In this document: positions 1-10,150 of the stretch, piece by piece | Layout of the letters: each line of letters begins with the position of its first letter | How positions within the stretch are numbered: the stretch's first letter is position 1 | Assembly (NCBI GenBank): GCA_028583685.1 | Contig: JAMXIF010000042.1 | Span: forward strand, 23,599,713 to 23,663,712 | Direction: 5' to 3' | Length of the DNA: 64,000 bases | DNA from: Petaurus breviceps papuanus | Taxonomy: Eukaryota; Chordata; Mammalia; Diprotodontia; Petauridae | Made by a program: the position numbers and the translations under genes | Notes under the pieces: model-generated | What the model was told of the DNA's origin: nothing | What the model saw: only the letters and a program-made list of their open reading frames with translations | Databases searched by the model: none

Positions 1-24
1 TCTGACACTTATTACCTATGTGAC

Positions 25-95
25 TATAGGTATTAACCTATCTGAGCCTCAATTTTCTCACCAGCAAAATGAGGGTACTTTAGAGGGCCATTTCA
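25..95 (+). mobile_element. MIR-type SINE fragment
   Basis: The run 'ctatctgagcctcaatttt' followed by 'caaaatgaggg' matches the middle of MIR SINEs, where the consensus reads 'ctctgagcctcagtttcctcatctgtaaaatg'. Head and tail are not visible. Old and diverged. Confidence 0.5.
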
Positions 96-261
96 AGAAA
101 AGCACTTTGGAAAAAAATGGTAGGGGAGGAATGAAAAAGACATTTGGAGAGTTACGTATCCAAACCTGTGATTTCACCATGTGAAAACTGCCTCTACCTT
201 AACTATGCCCATACTTTCAACGTATATGGACAACTGGTCTACATCTTAGTCTTAAGAAATT

Positions 262-365
262 CCAAGTGCCACTGAGAGTGACTTGCCCAGAGTCATACAG
301 CTAACTTCAGAGACAGGATCTGAACCTAGATCTTCCTAACTACAAGGCCAGTGAACCCCCTCTAC
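262..365 (-). mobile_element. MIR-type SINE fragment, reverse
   Basis: 'gtgacttgcccagagtcat' followed by a diverged 'gatctgaacctagatcttcc' is the reverse complement of the tRNA-like head of MIR, including the B-box-like 'ggttcaaatcc'. Only the head half is recognisable. Confidence 0.6.
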
Positions 366-1261
366 ATACTTTGCCAGCCTTCATCTTTAAATCTCAAAGT
401 ACTTCCGGAAATGTGAGCTATTATTATAAATTCTCCAAAAAGGGGATTAGAAACAGGGGGAAAAATGAAAAGAGATAAAAGAAAGGATATGTCCTTACAG
501 TGTGTCCTGTTATTAATAGTTCCATCTCTCTAGGGAAATTGCTCCAATATGAAAGGTACTAGACATGATTATTACCCTTGGAATGGTTTAGATGACAGAC
601 AGAAAGCAGAAACTGCAAATTTCATTATTTTACCCACATTACAAATAAAATGGAATGCAGGCTTATTGACATGAGATTTCTCAGGTCTCTCAGAGTTAAA
701 TACAGTTTGTCAGCTTTAGGGGAAAAAAATGAACCAAAGAATCAACTGTGCTCAGCCCCCATATTCATAAAAGCTTTGTAGCTTTGACATCAAATGCCTT
801 CAAGAGGGGAAGTTAACAGTGATGGTTGACTAGAGGAAGTCTTACTCCAAGCCTGACATTGGGATCCACATGAAAGTTTATAGGAGTACATTCCAAACTG
901 ATTAAACAGGTCAGAACCTTTTCCAAGGGCCAGAGCCAGCAGGTTCAAATCAATTGTAGTCCTTCCAATTGGCAAACGATTAATGGAGATGTCTTCCTAG
1001 GACAAGTAATTGGTGCCTCACTCTTCAACTGGTGATTAATGACTTGGTATTGTACATTTCATGGCCTGAGATTGAACACTCCAGACCTACTGTCCAAATA
1101 TAATTTCTAGATAACATAACATGATTCTTAGCTCCCTGCAAAATGCCACACACCAGTCGAATGGAGATTAGACTCTGTGCCCTTGGATCTTTAGAGCTTT
1201 ATAGGGAAAGGCTGAGTCATTCTGGGACACAAAAGCAAGCACTGATAATAACTGAACCTAG
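366..1261. other. Unique-looking AT-rich stretch, no gene seen
   Basis: No recognised repeat family and no convincing coding frame. A 61-codon open frame on the minus strand (790-975) has no recognisable domain and is of chance length. Confidence 0.5.
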
Positions 1262-1371
1262 ATCTACTGCTGCTGTTGCTGTTGCTATTATTACTGCTGC
1301 TGTTAATACTATTGCCACCAATGCTGTTACTACAACTCCTCCTTACTACCACTACCACTACCACTACTGCT
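1262..1371. repeat. Imperfect trinucleotide tract (CTG/TTA/CAC)
   Basis: Runs of 'ctgctgttgctg' and 'accactaccactacc' form a degenerate triplet repeat directly beside the 3' end of the reverse-oriented SINE that follows, so it may be that SINE's expanded tail. Confidence 0.6.
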
Positions 1372-1635
1372 TTGTTATTGTTCAGTTGTTTCAGTCATGT
1401 CTGACTCTTCATAACCCCTTTTTGGGGATTGTCTTGGCAAAAATACTGGAGTGGTTTGCCATTTCCTTCTGCAACTCATTTTATGAGGATAAGGAAACTG
1501 AGGCATTCAGGGTTAAGTGACTTGCCCTATATTACCCAGCGACTAAGTGTCTGAGGCCAGACTTGAACTTAGGAAGATGAAGTTTCCTGACTCCAGGCCC
1601 AGTACTCTATCCACTGCACCACCTACCTGCTGCCA
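1372..1635 (-). mobile_element. Marsupial tRNA-derived SINE, long form, reverse
   Basis: Read on the minus strand it runs from a head ('ggtggtgcagtgga'-like, near 1630) through the B-box region ('gttcaagtctgg') to the RTE-like tail whose complement is 'gttcagttgtttcagtcatg' at 1380-1399. Head and tail are both present, so the copy is close to full length. It lies between two simple-repeat tracts. Confidence 0.85.
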
Positions 1636-1897
1636 CTCCTCCTCCTCCCCTCTTCCTCCCCCTCCTTCCCCTCCTCCTCCTCCCCTCTTCCTCCTCTTCT
1701 TCCTCCTCCTCCTATTCCCACCTCCTCCTCACCTCCTCCTCTTCCCTCCCTCTCCTCCTACCCTCCTCCTTCTCCCCTTCCTCCTCTTTCTCCCCTCCTC
1801 CTCCTCCTTCTCCTTCTTTTCCTCCTTTTCCTCTTTTTCCTCCTTTTCCTCTTTTTCCTCCTTTTCCTCTTTCTCCTCCTCTTCCCCCTCCTCGTTT
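1636..1897. repeat. Long polypyrimidine (CCT/TTC)n tract
   Basis: About 260 bases almost entirely of C and T on the plus strand. Both strands give open frames here (Pro/Ser/Phe-rich plus, Gly/Glu-rich minus), which are low-complexity artefacts and not genes. Such tracts can adopt triplex structure; that is inference. Confidence 0.9.
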
Positions 1898-2012
1898 GGC
1901 AAATGATAACTTCCCCTCTCTGAGACTTTGTTTCCTCATCTGCAAAATGAAAGGGGTGGACTATTTGGTCTTTATGATCCCTTCTTAATCTAGGACGCTA
2001 TGATTCAAATGA
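1898..2012 (+). mobile_element. MIR3/Ther-2-like SINE fragment
   Basis: 'tttcctcatctgcaaaatg' is the conserved SINE core, and the following 'ggactatttggtctttatgatccctt' resembles the CR1/L3-type tail ('ggactagatgacctctgaggtccctt') carried by MIR3-class SINEs. The head is lost next to the pyrimidine tract. Confidence 0.6.
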
Positions 2013-2039
2013 TGCTATGGACTTATCATTATCATAAAA

Positions 2040-2160
2040 GTAGTGCTAGAAGGGATCCCAGAGGTCATAGAGTCTATTTCCATCATTTTACAGATAAGGA
2101 AACTGAGATTCAGAAAGGATAAGTGACTTGTTCAGGGCTATTTATAAGTATATGGGGGAA
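2040..2160 (-). mobile_element. MIR3-like SINE fragment, reverse
   Basis: 'ggatcccagaggtcatagag', then 'ttttacagataaggaaactg' and 'aagtgacttgttcaggg', give the reverse complement of CR1-type tail, core and head in the expected order. The far end is diverged. Confidence 0.65.
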
Positions 2161-2344
2161 TGAGTTAAATATACAAGAAAAGGTTCCATTGTCTTCACTT
2201 CTTAAACTTCATCTTATTTCACATGATAAAATGAAGAATCTTATGACAAACATTAACCAAGTGCTTTTTCCTTAATAGCCTATTAGTTATGATAAGCTGG
2301 TACAAATTTCTCCCCAGGATAAATCTCCTTCAAGGAGTGCAGTT

Positions 2345-2497
2345 AAACAGCTGTTTTGCAAATTAGAGTCTTAGAGAGTTGTCTGAAGCACTTAGAGGTT
2401 AAGTGACTTGCCCAGGGTCATATAACCTATATGTGTTAGAGGTAGGACTTGAACCCAGGTCACCCTGACTCTGAGGCCAGCACTCTATTATATCACA
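2345..2497 (-). mobile_element. Second marsupial SINE family, reverse
   Basis: 'cttagagagttgtctgaagc', then 'aggttaagtgacttgccca', then 'ggacttgaacccaggtca' match a MIR-like family distinct from the RTE-tailed SINE. The same three blocks recur at about 50.06-50.30 kb, which supports treating it as a family. Confidence 0.65.
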
Positions 2498-2499
2498 AT

Positions 2500-2750
2500 T
2501 TGTTGTTGTTTACTTGTTTCAGTCATATTTGATTCTTCATGACCACTTTTTGTAGTTTTCTTGGCAGAGATAATGGAGTGGTTCACCATTTACTTTTCTA
2601 GCTCATTTTGCAGATGAAGAAACTGAGGCAAACAGGGCTAAGTGACTTGCCCAGGGTCACACAGCTAGAAAATATCTGAGACCAGATTTGAACTCAGGTC
2701 TTCCAGACTTCAAGCCCAGCACTCTCTGTACCATACCACCTAGCTGTCAT
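2500..2750 (-). mobile_element. Marsupial SINE with RTE-like tail, reverse
   Basis: The complement of the tail ('tttgttgttgtttacttgtt') lies at low coordinates, then 'cagatgaagaaactgaggca' (core) and 'accacctagctgtcat' (head) at 2736-2750. Near full length, lying directly against the older SINE to its left. Confidence 0.88.
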
Positions 2751-2885
2751 ATGTATATACACAGATACATGTATGTGTACATATATGCACACGCATATAT
2801 ATAATATCTGTATGTGAATGTGTATATATATAAATATGTATAGATGTGTATATATTATATGTATCATATATTGTGATATATCATG
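2751..2885. repeat. TA/TG-rich simple repeat
   Basis: Alternating 'atgtgtatatata' and 'catatatataata' units, degenerate, bordering the SINE head. Confidence 0.8.
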
Positions 2886-3267
2886 ATACTGACTACAAAT
2901 ATCTCAAATTCTTTGTTTAATGAAATTTCTCTAAGGAATCTCTAGGGAACATTCACTTAGTGAATAACAAACCTCCTTAATTCAATATTTATTGGGAAAA
3001 AACAGTTTTCAGAGAAACCCAGATAGTCACTAGATCTCAAGGTTGAAAGGAAACCTCATGGGTAGAATCCTTTTTGCTACACTGGGAACAAGTACTAAAC
3101 TACCTTTTACTTAAAAACTCTTAGGGAAGGAGACCTCACTAATTCCTGAGGCAGTACATTCAAAACTGCAATTGTTAGTAAGCTTTTTCTTACTTCAGGC
3201 TAAGTGCTTTTTTTGTAGCTTCTTTCTATTCTCTGGGTTTTGCAACTGCTCTTCCATATGACTTCAA

Positions 3268-3514
3268 AATACATTGTTAAGTCATTTTTCAGTCATGTCC
3301 AATTATTTGTGACCCCAATTTGGGGTTTTCTTGGCAAGAGATACTGCAGTGGTTTGCCATTTCCTTCTCCAGCTCATTTGATAGATGAGGGAAAAGGGTT
3401 AAGTGACTTGCCCAGGGTCACACAGCTAATAAGTGTCTGAGCCAGATTTGAACTCAGAAAGGTGATTCTTCTTGACTCCAGGCCCAGCACTTTATCCGCT
3501 GTGTCATCTAGCCT
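3268..3514 (-). mobile_element. Marsupial SINE with RTE-like tail, reverse
   Basis: Shows 'gtttgccatttccttctcca', 'gtgacttgcccagggtcaca' and 'ctgactcca' homologues in order, ending in a degenerate head at 3500-3514. Near full length. Frames across it (3240-3440) are repeat translation. Confidence 0.88.
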
Positions 3515-3539
3515 TGTTTATGTACTGGATGTCCCAATT

Positions 3540-3905
3540 GCTTGAACTGCCATTATTTCCTTACTTCTGTCTTATAAAAGTCTCTGTCTTCCTTTAAAAT
3601 GAAGCTCAAGTATATCTTAAGCATGAAGCTTTTTCTGATCTGCCCCATCTCCCAACTATTAATATCCTCCTTCCCAAAGTACTTTGGATTTACCTACTTG
3701 GTACATATTTGTATTTATTCACTTTGTGTTTGTGATATATGTGTTAGACATATTTATTATCTCTGCCATTAGAATACATGCTGATTAAGAGTAGGGTTTG
3801 TTTCATTCTTTGCCCTTGTAGGTAGACCCAGCATCCACCACAGGTCCTAGAACATAATGAGAACAATATTTAAAGAAAGCATGGTGATTGGTTGATTGAT
3901 TCAAT
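3540..3905 (+). mobile_element. L2 LINE 3' end
   Basis: 'catgaagctttttctgatct', a TATA-like middle ('ttgtatttattcac'), 'agaatacatgctgattaaga' and a closing 'ggttgattgattca' follow the layout of marsupial L2 3' untranslated ends. No ORF2 sequence is included. Confidence 0.7.
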
Positions 3906-4639
3906 ATTTGTATTTTCGTTAAAGGTCACTACAGAGAATGGTGAATGGTAAACCTTATCTGAACCCTATCCTGTGTGACCTCTTTTGTTTTTTAATCGTT
4001 TTTATTAAAAGTTTTACAAACATAAATATTTAAATATAGGAACGGGACATTTCTATGAAACTTACCTAGTATTATGGACAGATGGGTGTGTTTTTTTTTC
4101 TAATGTATATTAAATATAACACAATAGCAACAAAACTGCTCTACTAGTCCCCTTCTAGGCTGTTGTCTACTCTCTTCTCTGTATTTTTTTAATGTTTCAT
4201 GGATGATCTTTTCTTTTTTTATCATTTTCACTGACCAGATACTCTTCCCCTAATAACTCTTTGCCCCCTCCTGGGTGACTTTTGTCCTTATCCTTCCATA
4301 AATCTCTCATAGTGGTTCTCTGTCTCTTAATATTACATGGACATCAATTCAGCCCATCAGCTGTCCATCTGGTTTCCTTTACTCATGCTGCATATTTTTC
4401 TGGTCATCTATCTCTTTGATGACGTCTTTAATTCCTTTTCTCATGCAAATTTCATCATTGAAAATTTTCCTCCTAGTCCATTTACACCTTCATTGCCCTT
4501 TGTGTGATATACAATTTTGATTCTTCAGAAAGTGTAGTTTTTCAAAATTAGTAGTCATATAAATGAGTGCATAAAGATTAGTATTAAAGAGATGGGTTTT
4601 TCTTTCAGGAAGAATCTAGATTATGATCATTGAATGCAA
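3906..4639. other. AT-rich stretch, no assignment
   Basis: T-rich on the plus strand, with a pyrimidine-heavy texture that recalls the reverse complement of an old L1 3' region, but I find no diagnostic motif. No gene seen. Confidence 0.4.
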
Positions 4640-4870
4640 TGGGAAACTTTCCATATGCAGCTTATTCTGCTCTGTCTTCTTCCTCTTCAGGTCTGGAACC
4701 ATTGTCCATCTACAACACCCTCAAAACACTTAAAGATATTGATCATGACTCACCAAATCTTTTCTTCTCCAGGCTTCACATCTCCAGGTCCTTCAACCAA
4801 GACTCATGATGCATAATCTCAAATCCTCTCACTAGCCTGTTTATACTCCTCTGGATGTAGTCTAGAGACA
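4640..4870 (-). mobile_element. CR1/L3 LINE fragment, reverse
   Basis: 'cttttcttctccaggcttca', 'ccaggtccttcaaccaagac' and 'ctcctctggatgtagtc' are the reverse complement of the C-terminal ORF2 region of CR1/L3 elements, where 'cttctccaggctaaacatc' is typical. Coding is fully decayed. Confidence 0.75.
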
Positions 4871-4884
4871 ATAAAAATGGAAAA

Positions 4885-5005
4885 CATGATGTTATGGAGA
4901 TAGCACTGAACTGGGAGTCAGGAGACTAACTCTGTTTATCTTTGGGAAAGTCACAACTTCTCTGAGGAAGTTGTACTAGATGGTCTTTAAGTGTCACTAC
5001 ATTAA
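4885..5005 (+). mobile_element. MIR-type SINE fragment
   Basis: 'gggagtcaggaga' (head) and 'agatggtctttaagtgtc' (MIR3-like tail) flank a shortened core. Diverged. Confidence 0.55.
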
Positions 5006-5009
5006 AAAA

Positions 5010-5940
5010 AATTTCAAAACTTTATATAACAAATTTGACATCTTGATAATGAAATTTAAATTGATAGAGTTTTGTTGTATGTTAACCATTTTTGCCAATA
5101 GTGATAACCCAAAATTAAGGTGGGAGATTCATTTGTATGTTGCTGATGCACTTAGGTACACAAAGAGATAGTTTGTTTTCTCAGTAAAATAATATCTGTA
5201 ATAATTCTTTATAAGAGTTGAGATGATGTTGTTGCATTAGTGCCTATAGTTTTTGGTGAATCATGTGATGGTTTCTTTTCTCAGATTTGGCTATGCTTTT
5301 ACAATACATAAGCAATTCATTTCAATGCATACTTCAGTGGGAGCTTAGAATAAATGACCTTCAATTCTTTCCAACTCTAAAATTCCAAGATTCTATGCAT
5401 TGCCCATCTACAGTATGTTTTCAACTTTTCTAGGACTGATACATCTTCCTGTTTACATAGTACAATATGCTTGCCATGAATCTATCCTGAAAAAACAAAT
5501 AAAAATTCAACCACTATAGAACAAAAGTATCAACTACAAACCTGATATGATATTAATGCATGAAGTATGTCCCCGATGCCAACTGGCTATGTAACTTTGA
5601 GGAAGCCATTTTAATTTAACCCCAGAAATTGCCATTGACTTTGGACTTTGGAGACAAAGTAGAAAAAAAAAATGTAAAGTAATAAATGTAAAATGAATCA
5701 GATCTTCATATAAGATATGTGGCATTTGTTTGTTTTAATTTAAAATTCAACCTATAATATTTCAGACTGGGCAGCCCAGGGAATGCTGATGAAAACCAGG
5801 CAAGATTCCCAATTCTGTTTCCTGGAATCTAAACTTTCAACTAGTTGAAATCCTAGCCCATCCTTTCTAAGTTCAGTGTAAATCTAAACTGTAAGTGATA
5901 TCTTCCTCCTCTGAACTCTCATAATATTTTATGTATCCGT
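5010..5940. other. Mostly unique AT-rich stretch
   Basis: No gene recognised. A small piece near 5345-5400 ('ttctttccaactctaaaatt') looks like a MIR3 or CR1 3' tail. The rest has no assignment. Confidence 0.45.
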
Positions 5941-5944
5941 ATGG

Positions 5945-6110
5945 AGATTATGTACTTTTTTATTTGATTCAAAAGACATTTATTAATTACCTACTATGTG
6001 CAAAATCCTATGCTAGGTCCTGACAGAAACATAGAGATGAAAAAGATAATCGATGCCATCAAGGAGCTGATAATCCAGTGGGGGAGTAGGAGATTATTGT
6101 AAAAATTCAC
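5945..6110 (+). mobile_element. Ancient interspersed repeat ('family X')
   Basis: I use 'family X' for a repeat whose opening resembles 'catttattaagcacctact', followed by 'caggcactgtgctaagc' and 'aaggagcttacaatctaa'. Here: 'agacatttattaattaccta', 'atgctaggtcctgac' and 'aaggagctgataatccag'. At least ten pieces occur in this window. I cannot assign it to a named family. Confidence 0.6.
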
Positions 6111-6225
6111 CTAGATGGTAAATTTCTTGAGGGCAAGGAGAGTTATATATCTTTGTACTTTCTTCAGTTTCTCATTCAATGTTTTGTAAATAATAGGTGC
6201 TTAATACGTGTTTAATAAGATAATT
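6111..6225 (+). mobile_element. L2 LINE 3' tail
   Basis: 'aaatttcttgagggcaagga' followed by 'aataggtgcttaatacgtgt' is the terminal part of L2 ('gctccttgagggcaggga ... gtaggtgcttaataaatg'). Confidence 0.7.
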
Positions 6226-7305
6226 AATAAGCTGGTAATTTAATGTAAAAGGCAACCCATTGAAGTTGTTATTAATTTGTTTTCACACCTATGAAATGGA
6301 GAAGGAAAAATATGAGGCTATCTTACCTTAAAATGCATCGCTCTTCAAGCTACGTGAATAATAAAATGCTGAGCATATCTTAATTAGGTCCTATTTGTCA
6401 CTGTCTGGAAAACTGGCAATCTCAATATTCCACTTTTTTCACTTAAACTCCTAGATGTTCTAATACTCAGAAAATAATTCTGATACCTGTCAAATAGAAT
6501 TGCCAATTAACCTGGCAGAAAGTGACAGTTTTCTTTATAGCTAGGGAATTTTGTATCTAAAAATCCTTTAAAATAATATTTTGTTTCTTCTGCCCAGCTA
6601 CAGATTTAAGGAGACAGAGCCACAGGGAACTTAATATAAAGAAGCACAAATAAAGGGATAGTAGACTAGATATAAATGGACAGAGGTTTAAATAAAATCC
6701 AGGAGCTTGGGTGAGAGTTATTTACCTTTCCCTTCAGAATATATAGCCTTCTACTCATTTCTCAACCAACCTCTTTTTAATTTAATTGTTTTTTTTTTAA
6801 GTTAATACTTTACTTTTTCTTTATGGCTATGATTTTGGGATATCTGCTGGTATTTGCTTGTATTTTCTCTCTCAAACTCCTACTGTATCCTATAGATAAT
6901 ACTTTTTATATGTGTTCTCATAGGAAGACTGTGACTAGTCATGTTGGAGGACTATTTTTGAATATTCACTAATTTGTTGGGTGTTTTTTGAGTATATCTT
7001 TTTCTTTGAGATTTCTTTTGAAATATTTCTTTCTACTACCCTCCGCCCCATCCCCCCCAAAGCTACTTTGTAACAAAGAAAACAGTTCAACCAAAATGAC
7101 CAATGCAGCAACCACATCTGTTATAATAAGCTACATTCAGCATCTCTAATATCCTTCATTCTCTTCAGAAAAAAGGGAGACTATCTCATCACCTTCCTTC
7201 TAAAACCAATTTGCCATTGTATTTAATCTGAGTTTCAATGCCTTTTTCTGTGATTTTTTTTACATTATTATTGTCACTTTGTTTATTTTTAAAGTCCTTC
7301 ACCAA
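6226..7305. other. AT-rich stretch, no gene or repeat assigned
   Basis: Nothing recognisable on either strand. The 60-codon minus frame at 6935-7117 has no domain features. Confidence 0.45.
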
Positions 7306-7309
7306 GAGC

Positions 7310-7860
7310 TCTAACCTATCTTTTTAGCCTCATTGCACATAATTCCCCTTCCAGCATTCAATGGTCCAGTCAGCTTTCTTGCCATTCCTTGCATATCACA
7401 CTTCATCTCCAGTCTCTGTATCCTTGCCTTTGGCTCTCTACCATGCCTGGAATCTACCCCTTCCCTACCTAAGACTCTTAGAAGCTGTTACTTCCTTAAA
7501 GACAAGCTCAGGCATATCCTTCTATGTCAATCAACAATCAAGTATCAAGGATTTATTAAGTGCTGTGGTAGGCACTGGAAATAAAAGTATGAAGAATGAA
7601 ACAAGCCTTATTTGCAAGAAGATTCTAATAGAAACTACATGAGGGCTTTCTGGATTCCCTGAAGAGCTGCTAATGCTTCCCCCCCACCAACTGTCTTGTA
7701 TTCATTTTGCATATATTCTGTATATATTTATAAATGTACACATTTTCTCCCCAGATCAAATAAAAGCTCCTTGAAAGTCAGTACTGTTTCATTCCTGTTT
7801 GTATGTCCCCAAGGCTATCACAGTAGGTTATTTATAAATGTTTATTGTTTGATTGAACAG
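7310..7860 (+). mobile_element. L2 LINE 3' region, interrupted
   Basis: 'gtatccttgcctttggctct' and 'ctaccatgcctggaatctac' are the C-terminal ORF2 and UTR boundary of marsupial L2. The end at 7755-7855 has 'aaaagctccttgaaagtcag' and 'ataaatgtttattgtttgat'. The overlapping plus frames at 7333-7642 are fossil pieces of this LINE. Confidence 0.75.
7524..7645 (+). mobile_element. Family X fragment inserted in L2
   Basis: 'caatcaacaatcaagtatca', 'ggatttattaagtgctgtgg' and 'taggcactggaaataaaagt' are the opening of family X and break the L2 sequence between its 'ctcaggcatatccttctatg' and its later 'ggattccctgaagag' part. Confidence 0.6.
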
Positions 7861-7864
7861 ATTG

Positions 7865-8310
7865 TTTTCCTGGCTCTGCTTTTTTCAATCTTCATCAATT
7901 TATGCAAGTTTTCACATGTTTCTCTGATTTCCTAATATTTGTGGGTGCTTACAGTGCAGTAATAGTCTACCATGTTCCTATACTAGGTTCAACCATCCCT
8001 CAATGAGAACTCAATTTTTAAAGTCACCTTTTAACCCTAGTTTCTTTTCCTTATTTTCTGATATCTCAACCTCTACAAAGATAAAATAATCTTCCCAGCA
8101 TTCCTTGGTGAAGAATGTGAAGTTTTAGAATAGTTTGGGCTGATCAATCCAATTATTTATTTGCTAATTTGTATTTTTTTTAAAGACTAGTTCTCCCTTT
8201 TTCTCCCCATGCTGGAAGTGTAACAACCAAATTCCACCATCCCAGTAGTGATCCACATGGGAGCTTGGAACTGCCCCATTTTAAACCTGTACTCTTCCTT
8301 AAACAGTCTA
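7865..8310. other. Unassigned stretch
   Basis: No gene or clear repeat recognised between the L2 end and the next SINE. Confidence 0.4.
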
Positions 8311-8311
8311 G

Positions 8312-8562
8312 TGAGGCAAATAGGTGGCTTAGTGGATAAAGCACTGGACCTGGAGTCAGGAAGACCTGAATTCAAATCCAGCCTCAGATACTTAACTAGC
8401 TGTATGACCCTGGGCAAGTCAGTTAACCTCTGTTTACCTTAATCTGCTGGAGAAGGAAATGACAACTCACTCCAGTATCTTTGCCAAGAAAACCCCATGG
8501 ATAGTGTTGGTGTGCTATGGTCCATGCATTCACAAAGAGTCGGTCGGACATGACTGAACTGT
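8312..8562 (+). mobile_element. Full-length SINE with extended RTE/BovB-like tail
   Basis: Head 'gaggcaaataggtggcttag', B-box-like 'gaattcaaatccagc', core, then a tail with 'ggtgtgctatggtccatgca' and 'cacaaagagtcgg...catgactgaac'. That tail matches the 3' end known from RTE/BovB LINEs ('ggtgggctacagtccatggggtc...aaagagtcggacacgactga'). This is one of two copies in the window showing the 'gctatggtccat' segment; the other is at 28.7 kb. Frames overlapping it on both strands are not genes. Confidence 0.9.
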
Positions 8563-8918
8563 AGTCTGGTGGTTGCCCACTCCTTGGCATTCCTGAGGGC
8601 TTGCCATATTTTTTATTGGAGGAGGGTAAATCTTTTCCATACTTCTTCTGTTCTGCAATCCTCCTATTTTCAACCTTGAGTGACCCCAAAATGACTTTGC
8701 CAAGCTGGATATCTTGCCAAGGTTTCTTTAAATTGTTTTTATTCTCTACTTCCTCCTTCTTCATAAGATTTTATAAATAAATTTATATTCTAAGCTGGTC
8801 TTGCCTTTGGAAGCATCTCCCCCTGTTTTGAAAGTAAGTCAGATGTTTGGTGACTGAGGACCTTCTGGGTAATTGGTCTTCCTTTTGTGGCAATTAGTTT
8901 GCACTGGTTATTTTTTTT

Positions 8919-9738
8919 TTTTTATGTTTGAATGTTTGATTTTAAAATCTTCAATTCCAGATTCATTCCCTTCCTCCCTTGTCACCCACCCTTACTGGGA
9001 AGATAAGCAATTCAGTATAGGTTGTACATGTGTGGCTAATGCAAAACAATAACATAGTAGATACATTGTAAAAGACTGACTATATTTCACTCCCTCCTAT
9101 CCCACCTCCTACTTGTTCTATTCTCTACTTTGATCCTATCCCTTTTCAAAAGTGGGTGCTTCCAACTTCCCTCCCCCCCAGCCTCCCCTCCCTTCCATCA
9201 TTCCCCCTCTCATCCCCTCCCCCCCCATTCTCCTGGAGGGTGAGATACCCTATTTAATGTGTATTTCACACCCTCTGGCAAGCTGGACACACACTCCAGA
9301 ACCTCCACCCTAGACTGCAATCCAGATCCAAGCAGGTTAAAGCAAGAGTGATTACCCCTCAAACTGGTGCTTGGTCCCCCTACACTCTGCAGGCCAGGAG
9401 CTGAAGCCACCGCATGGCGATGGCTGGCTGTGCTGGCATCTCAGCGGCTTCTCGCCCTGGGGGTAAAAGCCATGCACTTCCACGTACTGGTCCCAAAGTC
9501 CAGACTGTACTGACCTTTCACTTTCTTTCACATATCTGTGTTAATAAATCTGGAAACGGCCACCCCTGCTGCTGATCTGGAGTCCCTCTGGCTGGTGGCT
9601 GGTCAGGCCCGCCCTGGGGCTAAAGCCTCAGCGTGGGGCTGGGCTCAGCTCCCAGAGCGCTGCGCTGGCCGATTCCTGCCAGCTGTCCACAGCGGGAGGT
9701 TAGCTTCTCTGTGTTATTTTGTGGGTTCTGCAGCTCGG
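8919..9738 (-). mobile_element. Internally deleted HAL1 (half-LINE) derivative
   Basis: Reverse orientation. The low-coordinate part (about 8940-9275) matches 33.10-33.45 kb, the 3' untranslated region of the HAL1 there. The high part (about 9276-9735) matches 35.07-35.54 kb, its 5' untranslated region. About 1.6 kb in between, holding the whole ORF1, is absent. The 3' end (plus-strand 8919-8931, 'ttttttttttttt') is an A-tail. The first ~100 bases of the 5' end are missing, as in 5' truncation. Minus and plus frames at 9210-9410 and 9538-9756 are UTR translations. Such ORF-less HAL1 derivatives are known in marsupials as non-autonomous families. Confidence 0.8.
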
Positions 9739-9872
9739 TTAATTTTTTTTCAATAAAACTATTACTGTCAATGTCAATGTTGGTTCTATTGTCTATTCCT
9801 CGTGCTTGATTTTCAATGACTTGTTTAAAAGAAAATAATACTATACAGGGTTCTGTTGTTCAATTGTATGCC

Positions 9873-10150
9873 ATATATTTTCTTAGGTAACTAGGTGGCA
9901 CAATGGATAGAAAGTGTCGCCCTAGAATCAGGAGGACTTGAGTGCAAATCAAGCCTCAGACACTTCCTAACTGTATGACCCTAGGTAAGTCACTTAACCC
10001 TGTTTGCCTCAGTTTCCTCATCCTCATAAAATGATCTAGAGAAGGAAATGGCAAACCATTCCAGTACATCTGCCAAGAAAACTCCAGATGAGGTAATGAA
10101 GAGTCAGACATGGCTAATCTACTAGACAAAAAAAAAAATATATTTTCTTA
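9873..10150 (+). mobile_element. Full-length SINE with 13-bp target-site duplication
   Basis: The insert (9886-10137) starts at the head 'ggtaactaggtggcacaatg', contains 'cctcagtttcctcatcc' and the RTE-like tail 'ctgccaagaaaactcca ... gagtcagacatgg', and ends in an A-run. The duplication 'atatattttctta' occurs at 9873-9885 and again at 10138-10150 without a mismatch, marking both ends. Confidence 0.92.

Noticed and set aside
1547-1945. Pro/Ser-rich and Gly/Glu-rich frames
   Set aside because: Polypyrimidine tract read on opposite strands.
8312-8450. tRNA gene suggested by B-box-like 'gttcaaatcc' motifs (here and in every SINE head)
   Set aside because: The motifs sit in SINE heads derived from tRNA; no cloverleaf-length, isolated tRNA was seen.
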